This document shows positions 18,180 to 25,771 of a stretch of 64,000 nucleotides of DNA, piece after piece. The DNA is taken from assembly GCA_002364085.1 (NCBI GenBank), contig DEXK01000013.1, positions 406,518 to 470,517 on the forward strand. Reading direction: 5' to 3'. Made by a program: the position numbers and the translations under genes. Below the pieces are notes generated by a model. That model made no database searches, had not been told where the DNA came from, and worked only from the letters and a program-made list of their open reading frames with translations. The stretch comes from Balneolaceae bacterium UBA3186. Its GTDB lineage: Bacteria > Bacteroidota > Rhodothermia > Balneolales > Balneolaceae. Each line of letters opens with the position of its first letter. Position 1 is the first letter of the stretch.

Positions 18180-20642
18180 TTATATTTCTTCGTAAACTTC
18201 ATCTTTATCCAAGAATCCAAATTCCTCAATTTGAGGTAGGATTTTATTAGCTAAATCATCACTTACTTTTTTCAATTCGTTCATTTCCTCTGTGGCAAAA
18301 TTATGTTCGTTTAAACATCTTCTAATTTGATACCAACCAGAATCCCAATTTTCAATTTTCCAATTCTGTGTTGCCATTTCATTGATATGAGAATAGAAAA
18401 ATTTATAAACTTCTTTAGCCTTTGTCAGGACTTCTTTAGCTTCTTCGGATAATTCACTTTTCTTTATCCATTTTGCAACAAAACGATTTTCATCAACAGA
18501 TAATTGTTGCCTAAAGTCAGGGTCTTTAATTTCCCACTTTTTCAACTCCTCAATTAAAAAAGGGTAGAAGTTGTTTTTAATTTGATATGTGTTACCTAAA
18601 TACTCAACATTACTTAATGATGTTGTTTCATTTGAAGAAGAAAATAAGCTCCAAATGATACAGTCATTATAGAATTCTTGATTTGGCTCTGTATGTGGAA
18701 TTAAAAATTGATTACGGTCATTTAACCAAGTTGGTCTTGGTATTTTTCTAACTGCGTGCAATACCAATGCTTTTTCAAAATTTTCATCATTAACAGTAAA
18801 CGCACCTGCACTTACACTTGGTGATGATAATATGACCACATATTTAGAGTTTTGAAAGTCATTTCCTTTACTGCAAATTGAAGCTAAAAAATCAGGCCTT
18901 GCTCTGTGTCGAGTATCTGAATTATTTTCTCGGACGCTAATTCCATTACTTAAAGGTGGTAGTATGTATTCATTTGAATTTTTTGGTCTTTCAAACCATT
19001 TATTAATCACATCTCCTTTTTCGATAAGTTGAAGATGTTTAGTTCCTATGGTTTTTGCAGATTCGTCTGCAATATCAATTGAAATAGATTTTAGCTCTCT
19101 ATCTTTTGCCAAATTCCAAAGCAAGAAACAAATTGGATATTTTCCTTTAACACCATTGAAGTTAGTTGATTTGAATAAAAATCCTTTTTCATATTTGTAA
19201 TTAAAGAATCTGTCTCTGTATTCAACACTATCTGGTGCGTTCAAGTATTTAAGCTTTGAGAACATACCTAAATAAGTGTTTTTAGGTAATTCGTGAGTTA
19301 GACGAAACATAAATTGAGCGAATAATTCTCTTTTTACGTGACCAACGTTCTCGTTATCCATTAGTACTTCAACTTTCGTTTTACTAACACCTTTTTTGGA
19401 TTCTCCTTTAGCTCCACCAACTTGAGCAGTAGCAAAAGGTGGATTAATATATACTAACCAAGTGATTGAATCGTCTTTTAACTCGTCTCTTAATTTTTTT
19501 GGTAGTTTCCAATTTGGCTCAAATGGTAGATTGTCTTTTGTTAGTAAGTACTCGACATCATCATTCAAATAGTCATATTGAAAACAAGTTGCGTTTGGAA
19601 AAACTTTATTAAGGTGGTCTGCTTCACTTGCGTGAAGTGTGGACATATATAAATATTTATAAGCCTCTGCTGGCAAGTGATACTCAAGGTTACCTGTTCC
19701 AGCAGCCATATCCCAAATTCTATATTTTCCGGATTTGTACCAATTTTTGCCAAGAACTTCTGAAATATAGTGAATAGCCTTTTTACCAAATCTTAAAGGT
19801 GTATAAAACTCTCCTTCGAATCTTCTTTGGTTCTCATCAGTTAGTCTATCTAATTTGGCGTGAATACCATTTATAGTTTCCTGGCTTGTAATGTAGTCAT
19901 AAACTCCCCAAAAATAATCATAGTCTTTCATCAAGACTTTTTGGGTTTTTGAGTTTTTGTCTTCGAACGTGAAAACTACTCTACTGTTTTCCCTATCTAC
20001 AATTATCTTATCCTTTTGAATATTAGATAAAAAGTAAAATGAGTCTTTGTAACCATTTACAATGTACTTCCCTAAAATGTTTTTCCAATGGTCAAATACA
20101 GCTTCAAAGTTTTCCTCATTAATTACTTTCTTGTCTCCAAAATCCATAATTATTTGTGGATTCAGAGCATTTTCAAGGTTCTTTTTGAAGGCAGAATGTT
20201 CTCCTTTAAGATTTATTCTATAAACGTGTAGATTTCTTGTTTCAGGTTCTTTTACGAGATGGTCAATTAATCTTTGGTCAGGTTTGCTTGGTGGGTTTTC
20301 CCAATTATAAGAGTCATTAGAATAATAGTTTGACCACTTATTTGTTTCTGTTATGGATGCTTCATTCTTATCGGCTAAACACAAAAAGTATGGAATCACC
20401 TTTTGAGCTTCTCCATATTTCAAACGTCTGATATAATAAAGTGATTGAGCAAGAATTGTCGCTAATGCTTTTAAATTTTGAAAGTTTTTATCGTATTTAA
20501 ATTCGAATAATACTTGTGGGGTATACAAATCGTGTTTGTCAGCAGTATCGTAGTCAATTTTGAAGTATTTAGCATAAATTGCTTTTACCGTTTCTTCCGT
20601 CTTTGCAGCTTTTAATTTTGTCTTAAATTCTTCAAATGTCAT
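18180..20642 (-). CDS. Single-chain restriction-modification-like N6-adenine DNA methyltransferase (type IIG-like)
   Basis: An 820-residue protein. RRFEGEFYTPLRFGKKA (about 273-288), DMAAGTGNLE (311-320, SAM-binding motif I) and NPPF (400-403, catalytic motif IV) identify an N6-adenine methyltransferase. The C-terminal half contains LSSPSVSAGAF and IPRPTWLNDRNQFLIPH segments fitting a target-recognition region. Near the N-terminus, D38, E47 and K49 in VLFEFKYD have the spacing of a PD-(D/E)xK nuclease site, suggesting a fused endonuclease and so a type IIG enzyme. No separate restriction or specificity gene is present. It sits alone between housekeeping genes with attC-like hairpins on both sides. 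An orphan methyltransferase with an inactive N-terminal domain is the alternative. Confidence 0.82.
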   Translation of the reverse strand: MTFEEFKTKLKAAKTEETVKAIYAKYFKIDYDTADKHDLYTPQVLFEFKYDKNFQNLKALATILAQSLYYIRRLKYGEAQKVIPYFLCLADKNEASITETNKWSNYYSNDSYNWENPPSKPDQRLIDHLVKEPETRNLHVYRINLKGEHSAFKKNLENALNPQIIMDFGDKKVINEENFEAVFDHWKNILGKYIVNGYKDSFYFLSNIQKDKIIVDRENSRVVFTFEDKNSKTQKVLMKDYDYFWGVYDYITSQETINGIHAKLDRLTDENQRRFEGEFYTPLRFGKKAIHYISEVLGKNWYKSGKYRIWDMAAGTGNLEYHLPAEAYKYLYMSTLHASEADHLNKVFPNATCFQYDYLNDDVEYLLTKDNLPFEPNWKLPKKLRDELKDDSITWLVYINPPFATAQVGGAKGESKKGVSKTKVEVLMDNENVGHVKRELFAQFMFRLTHELPKNTYLGMFSKLKYLNAPDSVEYRDRFFNYKYEKGFLFKSTNFNGVKGKYPICFLLWNLAKDRELKSISIDIADESAKTIGTKHLQLIEKGDVINKWFERPKNSNEYILPPLSNGISVRENNSDTRHRARPDFLASICSKGNDFQNSKYVVILSSPSVSAGAFTVNDENFEKALVLHAVRKIPRPTWLNDRNQFLIPHTEPNQEFYNDCIIWSLFSSSNETTSLSNVEYLGNTYQIKNNFYPFLIEELKKWEIKDPDFRQQLSVDENRFVAKWIKKSELSEEAKEVLTKAKEVYKFFYSHINEMATQNWKIENWDSGWYQIRRCLNEHNFATEEMNELKKVSDDLANKILPQIEEFGFLDKDEVYEEI

Positions 20643-20661
20643 ATTTCAATTTTCGTTTTTT

Positions 20662-20708
20662 CCACATTGGCTACAACTTATGTATGCACGCATTGCGTAT
20701 ATGCCTGT
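20662..20708. repeat. attC-like imperfect palindrome upstream of the methyltransferase gene
   Basis: Between the start of the methyltransferase gene and the end of lnt lies a structured segment with TTGGCTACAACTTATGTATG facing GCGTATATGCC around a CGCA/TGCG core. Read on the minus strand, its end ATACATAAGTTGTAGCC resembles the other boundary's ATACATATTGTTGTGCC. The stem is weaker than that at 18104-18177. The orientation relative to the other element appears inverted, which is not the usual cassette arrangement. Confidence 0.3.
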
Positions 20709-20729
20709 CTTATTTTATTTCGTATATAC

Positions 20730-22292
20730 CTAATTATCCTGATTAAAGCGAGAGTTTTGGAACTTAGTAAACGAGATGAATCCCAACCCACCAACACTTA
20801 AAAACAGACATAAATACCCAAGCCAATCTCCAAATTTGGTGTAAATGGTTTTGGTGGATTTTGATGGAACATCAAAAGTGAATCCGGTTCGTTCCCAGTA
20901 GTTGGTTTTCTGGAGTACATTGCCTTCAGGATCTATGATGCCGGAAAATCCGTTGTTTGCACTTCTCACGATCCAGCGATCAAATTCGATGGCTCGTAAT
21001 CGTGCGTAAGCAAAATGCTGATAATGTCCACTGGTATTTCCCCACCATCCGTCGTTAGTGATAATGGTTATAAAGTCAGCTTCGTCTTTTACAAACTCTC
21101 TGATCCATGATGGATACACAGAATCATAACAGATCAATCCCTGAGTGGTAAAACTGTTTGTTTTTAGGGAAGTAGCTTCTGATCCTTTTCCGAATTGCAT
21201 GATCTTACCCCAATCCAGCCAACCGAAAACATCTATATTATTGAAGAACTCCACGAATGGGAACCGTTCTACAACGGGTACCAAGTTATGTTTGTCGTAA
21301 CGAGTGCGTTCGCCATCTGCATTAACATAAAGAGCGGCGTTAAAGTAGTTTCTTGCTCGTCCATTAACCATATCTCTGTACAAAGTTGGAGGCTCTTCAT
21401 ACAGTTCAAATAAACCGGTTCCGGTAATCAACGAAGCATTCCAAGCTTGGGCTGAATCTGAGATGCTGTAAGCAGTTCTGGAATTCATGTAGATTCCTGC
21501 GTCAACCGCATTTTCAGGCCAAACGATCAATTCCGTATCGTCGGTTATCACTTTGTTCGTGATGCTGAAAAGACTGTCCATCAACACAGAATGGCTGCCT
21601 AATCCACCATGACTTTCATAAGAATCATGATTGGGTTGAATGACAGCTACGCTGGTTGTTTTGATCGCCGGTTCTTCAGTAGAGCCTAAAAACATCATGA
21701 GTGAAATTCCGGATGGTAATAGCAGGGCAAAAGTAGCAGCCAGAGCAATAGATTGCTTTTTATTTTTAAATGCCAGAAAAGCTAAAGAGCTGGTAAAGAT
21801 CACCCAAAAAGAAATCCCAAGATGTCCCGTAGCAGAGATGTACTGGATCAAAGAAACCTGATTTGCCCATGCATTTCCAAGTGTTAACCAAGGCCAAGAA
21901 AGATCCCAGTTGTGGTGCAGGAACTCATAACTCACCCAAATGGAAGCTTGTAACAGAGCGATCAGCCATGCTTTATCAAATCGTTTTGAGCAAACCCTAA
22001 AAAGAACCAGCGGAATAGTCATGATAGCAGCGTTTGCCAGTACAGCTGCAATTCCGGCGACCAGACTTGCCATCATTAACCAGTAGGTTGTGATCAAATT
22101 CCAGACTACAAATCCCGCATAACTGTAATAAGCCAGTTGTTTATTGGAATCACATTTATCAGCCAGTAAAAATAAAAGTATAAAAGCGGGAAAACTCAGA
22201 AAGGACAGATCAACAGGAGGGAAGCTTAATCCGAGAAGAACTCCGGCTGTGATAGATAATGCCCATTTGTTTTCGAGAAATTTGTTCATCAA
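20730..22292 (-). CDS. lnt: Lnt, apolipoprotein N-acyltransferase
   Basis: Inner-membrane enzyme adding the third acyl chain to lipoproteins. At 520 residues it has about six N-terminal membrane helices (LLGLSFPPVDLSFLSFPAFI at the start is typical) followed by a periplasmic nitrilase-like domain. The catalytic triad is visible as Glu in IVWPENAVD, Lys in YDKHNLVPVVERFPF and Cys in GLICYDSVYPSW. NDGWWGNTSGHYQH and RSANNGFSGIIDPEG are conserved Lnt loops. A last helix and a short tail end in RFNQDN. The predicted lipoproteins in this window would be substrates. Confidence 0.96.
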   Translation of the reverse strand: MMNKFLENKWALSITAGVLLGLSFPPVDLSFLSFPAFILLFLLADKCDSNKQLAYYSYAGFVVWNLITTYWLMMASLVAGIAAVLANAAIMTIPLVLFRVCSKRFDKAWLIALLQASIWVSYEFLHHNWDLSWPWLTLGNAWANQVSLIQYISATGHLGISFWVIFTSSLAFLAFKNKKQSIALAATFALLLPSGISLMMFLGSTEEPAIKTTSVAVIQPNHDSYESHGGLGSHSVLMDSLFSITNKVITDDTELIVWPENAVDAGIYMNSRTAYSISDSAQAWNASLITGTGLFELYEEPPTLYRDMVNGRARNYFNAALYVNADGERTRYDKHNLVPVVERFPFVEFFNNIDVFGWLDWGKIMQFGKGSEATSLKTNSFTTQGLICYDSVYPSWIREFVKDEADFITIITNDGWWGNTSGHYQHFAYARLRAIEFDRWIVRSANNGFSGIIDPEGNVLQKTNYWERTGFTFDVPSKSTKTIYTKFGDWLGYLCLFLSVGGLGFISFTKFQNSRFNQDN

Positions 22293-22330
22293 TTATTTCT
22301 TATTCGATTTTTGGGAATTAGTACAATATA

Positions 22331-22419
22331 AGTCATCCAGAGCGATAGCGAAGGATCTTCACGACTATAATTTGCTTCTACAAATACTTGAAGATTCTTC
22401 GCTATCGCTCTGAATGACT
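22331..22419. repeat. Large dispersed-type inverted repeat between lnt and rsmI
   Basis: GTCATCCAGAGCGATAGCG at 22332 is matched in inverse by CGCTATCGCTCTGAATGAC ending at 22418. The arms extend through AAGGATCTTCA/TGAAGATTCTTC to about 30 bases each, around a loop of about 25. Only one or two mismatches occur per arm. This is too long for an ordinary terminator and lacks a T-run. It looks like a mobile palindromic repeat (REP/MITE-like), but no second copy is in the window. Confidence 0.6.
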
Positions 22420-22458
22420 CTTTAATTTTAGATAAACTCAAATTTAAAAATCCACTTA

Positions 22459-23142
22459 TCATTCCGAATACCCTTTTCCTGCAACAACAACAGCAATTTC
22501 ACCTTTTATGGAAGTTCTGTTTTCAAAATCTTCTTTCAATTCTGAAATAGGAGCTCGTACCACTTCTTCAAATTTCTTGGTGAGTTCACGGGCAACGGCT
22601 GCCAATCGTTCCGGCTCAAAATGCTCTTCCAGTTCTTTGAGTAATTTCACAATGCGATGCGGACTTTCATAAAAGACGATCGTTCGTTCTTCTTCAGCCA
22701 GTTCTTTCAGTCGTTTTTGTCGTCCCTTTTTTGGCGGAAGAAATCCTTCGAAGCAATATTTATCGCAGGGAAGTCCGCTTGCCACCAAAGCCGTAGTAAC
22801 AGCATCAGGTCCGGGGATAACGGTAACTGTAATTCCTTCTTGTTTAATAGCTCGAACGGCTAAAAAACCCGGATCAGAAATACCCGGCATTCCCGCATCA
22901 GAGATCAATGCAACCGATTGTCCACCTCTCAAAATATTCAATACGTGTTCAACTTTATGATGTTCATTATGAAGGTGAAACGAAAATTTAGGAGTGTTTA
23001 TTCCAAAGGCGGTCAATAGTTTGCCGGAAGTACGAGTGTCTTCACAAGCAATATGACCTACAGATTTTAAAACCTCTACCGCCCGGGGGGAAAGATCACC
23101 AAGATTACCAATCGGAGTAGCTACAATGTAAAATGTTGACAC
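22459..23142 (-). CDS. rsmI: RsmI, 16S rRNA C1402 ribose 2'-O-methyltransferase
   Basis: SAM-dependent methyltransferase of the tetrapyrrole-methylase fold that modifies C1402 in the decoding centre. Family motifs are YIVATPIGNLGDLSPRAVEV at the N-terminus, ACEDTRTSGKLL, ISDAGMPGISDPG and VIPGPDAVTTALVASGLP. I place the start at GTG 23142, giving the normal N-terminus STFYIVATPIG. The frame stays open upstream to 23220, but that extension is AT-rich and hydrophobic, unlike any RsmI. The 227-residue length is usual. It is divergent from the VOC gene. Confidence 0.93.
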   Translation of the reverse strand: MSTFYIVATPIGNLGDLSPRAVEVLKSVGHIACEDTRTSGKLLTAFGINTPKFSFHLHNEHHKVEHVLNILRGGQSVALISDAGMPGISDPGFLAVRAIKQEGITVTVIPGPDAVTTALVASGLPCDKYCFEGFLPPKKGRQKRLKELAEEERTIVFYESPHRIVKLLKELEEHFEPERLAAVARELTKKFEEVVRAPISELKEDFENRTSIKGEIAVVVAGKGYSE

Positions 23143-23243
23143 GAATAAAAATGATTTGAAAAAATTTCGGAATGAAATTATACAATTTAGAATTAACTTA
23201 AGATATTGATTATTGAACAATACTTAATTTTTAATTGAACGAC

Positions 23244-23627
23244 ATGAATTTTACGCCTTCAGGTTTAAATCACATTACTATTCGGGTAAACAGGATCGAT
23301 GCTTCCAAAGAATTTTACGGAGACATTCTTGGTTTTGAAGTTATAAGAACTATGGGGCAGAGTATGGCTGTGTACGATATTGGAGGTGGAGATACCATGG
23401 TGATCGTAGAAGCGGAAACCAGTTACGACCCAACTTCCAGAGATTTTCGTGTTGACCATTTTGGGTTTTATGTGGAAACACCGGAGAAAATAGATGAGCT
23501 GGCAAAATACTTCAGAGAAAAAGAAGTAACGATCATGAGCGGTCCGGCAAACAGAAAAAAGGGAAGATTTCTATTTATAGCTGATCCTGATGGGAATATG
23601 ATCGAGTTTATGTATGAGGAAAAGTAA
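23244..23627 (+). CDS. VOC-superfamily protein (glyoxalase/dioxygenase fold)
   Basis: A 127-residue vicinal-oxygen-chelate protein. SGLNHITIRVNRIDASKEFY at the start, LGFEVIRTMGQSMAVYDIGG, the central VDHFGFYVETPEKIDEL and the C-terminal FIADPDGNMIEFMYE are the two beta-alpha-beta-beta-beta modules. Candidate metal ligands are His in GLNHIT, His in VDHFGF and Glu in MIEFMY. I use the ATG at 23244; a TTG three codons upstream is possible. Substrate unknown: glyoxalase I, fosfomycin thiol transferase and catechol dioxygenase relatives all share this size. A structure-rich non-coding segment follows. Confidence 0.85.
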   Translation: MNFTPSGLNHITIRVNRIDASKEFYGDILGFEVIRTMGQSMAVYDIGGGDTMVIVEAETSYDPTSRDFRVDHFGFYVETPEKIDELAKYFREKEVTIMSGPANRKKGRFLFIADPDGNMIEFMYEEK

Positions 23628-23690
23628 AAGGCCACTGAAGCACGAAATCACTAAAACTTTTGTGCTTCAGTGATTTTGTGGCAGTACTGA
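23625..23690 (+). repeat. Palindromic direct-repeat copy A (pair with 24345-24410)
   Basis: The unit runs from TAAAAGGCCACTGAAGCAC to GTGCTTCAGTGATTTTGTGGC. Internally TGAAGCAC faces GTGCTTCA and AAATCACT faces AGTGATTT, so it can fold. It begins inside the VOC stop codon. A second, nearly identical copy lies 720 bases away in the same orientation. Confidence 0.75.
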
Positions 23691-24344
23691 TTGCTCTCGT
23701 TTGGAATGTGGATTTGAGGAAGAGCCTCAATGAAAGTAACCTCCATTCCTTTGCTTGTTGTAAGGTTAGTCGCAGGACTAAAGTCCTTGCTTGTTTATGT
23801 ACGAGTTTAAGACTTGAACATAAGCTAGAAGGGGATATATCCCCGGGTTTCTAATGACAATCGAGTTCTTTCTCACCAATAATTCTAAAGGTCGGTATAT
23901 GTGGAAGCTTTTCCAGAAGACTTCAACACTAAGGCTACCTACTTTTGTCTTGATATAAAAGTAGCAAAAGATCAAGCCGAAGTATTTAAGACGGGTTCAT
24001 TGATCCTGCGCTGAATAATCCTAAAGGTCTTCGTTCACTCTGAAGAAATTATTAAACTTCTCACCAGAAAGGATTATTCCTGCTTCGCAGACGCATCCGG
24101 ATCACGCTCTCTTTTCCGTCTTAAATACAAAGGGCGAATTTTTCGAGAACGATCACTATTAATCTGTTAACGAATTACCTGACATCTACAGGGATGTCCT
24201 GGCTTTTTAAAAGAGATAATAACAAATGATTTTTTGTCAACAGATTATCTTGCAACTACTGGGATGATCTGAATTTTTATTATTAGTCCACTTTGCTATT
24301 TTGGGATATGAGCAATAAAAACAAGATAGGTCAGTCACTAAAAT
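23691..24344. other. Gene-free, palindrome-rich segment between two direct repeats
   Basis: No convincing gene lies here; the short frames have no start context or conserved composition. Palindromes follow one another: GCAGGACTAAAGTCCTTGC near 23772, GGGGATATATCCCC near 23834, CTACTTTT/AAAAGTAG near 23939-23963, and a 147-base imperfect hairpin at 23982-24128. Near 24165-24270 the words CTGTTAACGA/GTCAACAG and a repeated CTACxGGGATGxxCTG occur. The segment could be a decayed insertion or a non-coding RNA locus. Confidence 0.5.
23982..24128. repeat. 147-base imperfect long hairpin
   Basis: The ends GTATTTAAGACGG (23982-23994) and CCGTCTTAAATAC (24116-24128) are exact inverse complements over 13 bases. 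Inside, GAATAATCC (24013-24021) and GGATTATTC (24071-24079) pair exactly, and GATCC and TGCG words lie in matching order between them. Nested matched arms indicate a real fold or an inverted-repeat element, not chance. Confidence 0.55.
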
Positions 24345-24410
24345 AAAAGGCCACTAAAACACAAAGTCACTAAAAATTTTGTGCTTCAGTGATTTTGTGG
24401 CTGCACTGAA
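24345..24410 (+). repeat. Palindromic direct-repeat copy B
   Basis: TAAAAGGCCACTAAAACAC to GTGCTTCAGTGATTTTGTGGC, near-identical to the copy at 23625-23690; the right half (TTTTGTGCTTCAGTGATTTT) is exact. In this copy the left arm has drifted (AAAACAC instead of GAAGCAC), so the palindrome is weaker. It ends two bases before the ATG of the next gene. Confidence 0.75.
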
Positions 24411-24411
24411 T

Positions 24412-24744
24412 ATGAAAAACAAGATAGAAAGAGAATTAGAACAAAAGGAATTTGAAAGTGAGATAGAAAGAGCTCTCCGCAAGCAGGAATATGATAAGGA
24501 ATTCGAAGAAAAAATAGACAGTGATTATCATCCGGGAGCTTTATTCGCTATCCGATTCTTTGGAAATTTAACGATTGGTTTTGTCTTCTATTTGATCTTC
24601 AATTGGCTGGGAGGGAGGTACATTTATATGATCTCTCCTGAAGTTGCAAACGGAATGAAAACTATTATACATGTAATAATAGTTGGTGTAGCTCTTATTG
24701 GAGCAATCACGAAAAAATCGCCCTGGGAAAGATTTCTCAGGTAA
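24412..24744 (+). CDS. Small two-helix membrane protein, unknown function
   Basis: I start at ATG 24412, giving 110 residues (KNKIERELEQKEFESEIE onward). The frame is open 33 bases further upstream, but that part is only translated repeat. The N-terminal 45 residues are a highly charged, glutamate/lysine-rich helix likely to form a coiled coil. Two hydrophobic helices follow (about 48-70 and 85-102), with a basic C-terminus, KKSPWERFLR. No family was recognised. It converges with and overlaps the carbonic-anhydrase-like gene by 8 bases. Confidence 0.65.
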   Translation: MKNKIERELEQKEFESEIERALRKQEYDKEFEEKIDSDYHPGALFAIRFFGNLTIGFVFYLIFNWLGGRYIYMISPEVANGMKTIIHVIIVGVALIGAITKKSPWERFLR

Positions 24745-25426
24745 ATTCGATCACTTCTGAATTTCTGATTTCAAAATAATCTTCCTCATCCCAATTGGTG
24801 TTGATCACGATTCCGCCCATCAAATATAGTTTTTTCCCTACAAGTGCATCTTTACAATCATGAATAAGTTCTTTCAGATCGTTGTGAATTTTTTCATAAG
24901 CTTTTTCAGTCACTTCTTTGATCTGATCGTCAGCGCTTAGTATTTGGTCTCTTTCTGCATTAAGCATCTTAACAACCTGAGCTTGCTGATAATCAGATGC
25001 GGTTCCTTCACCAATAGTTAACGGATTTTGAATTGCAGATAATCCGGCAATGAGAGAACCGCAACAAGTAGAGTTAGAATCTTGTCTTTGGCGAAGGGTT
25101 TCTCCGGCTATACCTTCTTTGGATACTCCTATATGCGGACCATATAAAATAAAAGCTCCTCCTTTATCCGGAATATGACTTGCAAAAGCCATTACACCCG
25201 TTTTTCCTGTAAACGGTAGTCCTGAGATTCCGCCAAATCTGAACGGACCGGGTCCCACAAACAATCGGCTGAAAATATTGAATGAGTTATTTACTTCATC
25301 AGAACAGATAGAAGTCCCCCAAATAGTTCTGGATAAAATGAACCCATTAAGATTTAACTCGCTGGTAATTTTCTGTTCCAGTGCTCTTATTTCAATAGCT
25401 TTGGGGTATTGTGCTTTAACAGACAT
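24737..25426 (-). CDS. LCIB/LCIC-type beta-carbonic-anhydrase-domain protein
   Basis: A 229-residue protein with the signature of the limiting-CO2-inducible B/C family: TSICSDEVN (Cys41, Asp43), GGISGLPFTGKTG (66-78), LYGPHIGVSKEG (His98) and NSTCCGSLIAG (Cys121/122). Cys, His and Cys are the zinc ligands in the algal enzymes. The family hydrates CO2 with a theta/beta-type carbonic anhydrase fold in algae; bacterial homologues are poorly studied. I start at ATG 25426; a TTG at 25450 is possible. No carboxysome or CO2-fixation gene is nearby, so its role here is open. Confidence 0.8.
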   Translation of the reverse strand: MSVKAQYPKAIEIRALEQKITSELNLNGFILSRTIWGTSICSDEVNNSFNIFSRLFVGPGPFRFGGISGLPFTGKTGVMAFASHIPDKGGAFILYGPHIGVSKEGIAGETLRQRQDSNSTCCGSLIAGLSAIQNPLTIGEGTASDYQQAQVVKMLNAERDQILSADDQIKEVTEKAYEKIHNDLKELIHDCKDALVGKKLYLMGGIVINTNWDEEDYFEIRNSEVIEFT

Positions 25427-25771
25427 GTAATTTTTTGATATCCGGTTCAAAATTCTTGAGCCAAAATAAAAAAAATCTACAGGAATATTCGAGCATATAT
25501 CAGGAAATCTTTCATTAAAAAGAATTATAGTATCTATCTCATAATTGGTGTAATTAATGCTTATCTTAGGAGCTTATTGAATTGTGAGTTCGCGATAAGA
25601 CTGGAAATTTTACTTCTGTAACAACCTTCAGGTTTATAGATCATTGCTGGCTTTTATGAATCAAGCAGTCTCGCTTGCCTCTTGTCATTAGCTCACCTCT
25701 TTTACCTAAAATGACCCGGGCAGGAATACTCACAGCATAGTTTTTGAACGGGATAAAAACGATTAAAAAAT
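25427..25771 (+). other. Intergenic region and probable long leader of the DEAD-box gene
   Basis: About 345 bases lie between divergent genes. I see no gene. CTTATC near 25562 is complementary to GATAAG near 25595, so the part before the helicase could fold, and long structured leaders are known for cold-induced DEAD-box genes. TGTAAC occurs at 25617, the same hexamer as in the ECF locus. No clear promoter or riboswitch was recognised. Confidence 0.3.

Noticed and set aside
22459..23220. Longer RsmI start at 23220
   Set aside because: The added 26 residues are hydrophobic and AT-rich with no homology; GTG 23142 gives the standard family N-terminus.
23631..23637. GCCACTG word like a cobalamin riboswitch box
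   Set aside because: It is part of the palindromic repeat, follows a gene end, and no other riboswitch box is near.
23660..23854. 64-residue frame beginning MCFSDFVA
   Set aside because: The start is translated direct repeat (the same words open the frame at 24379), and the body crosses palindromes. No conserved features or start site.
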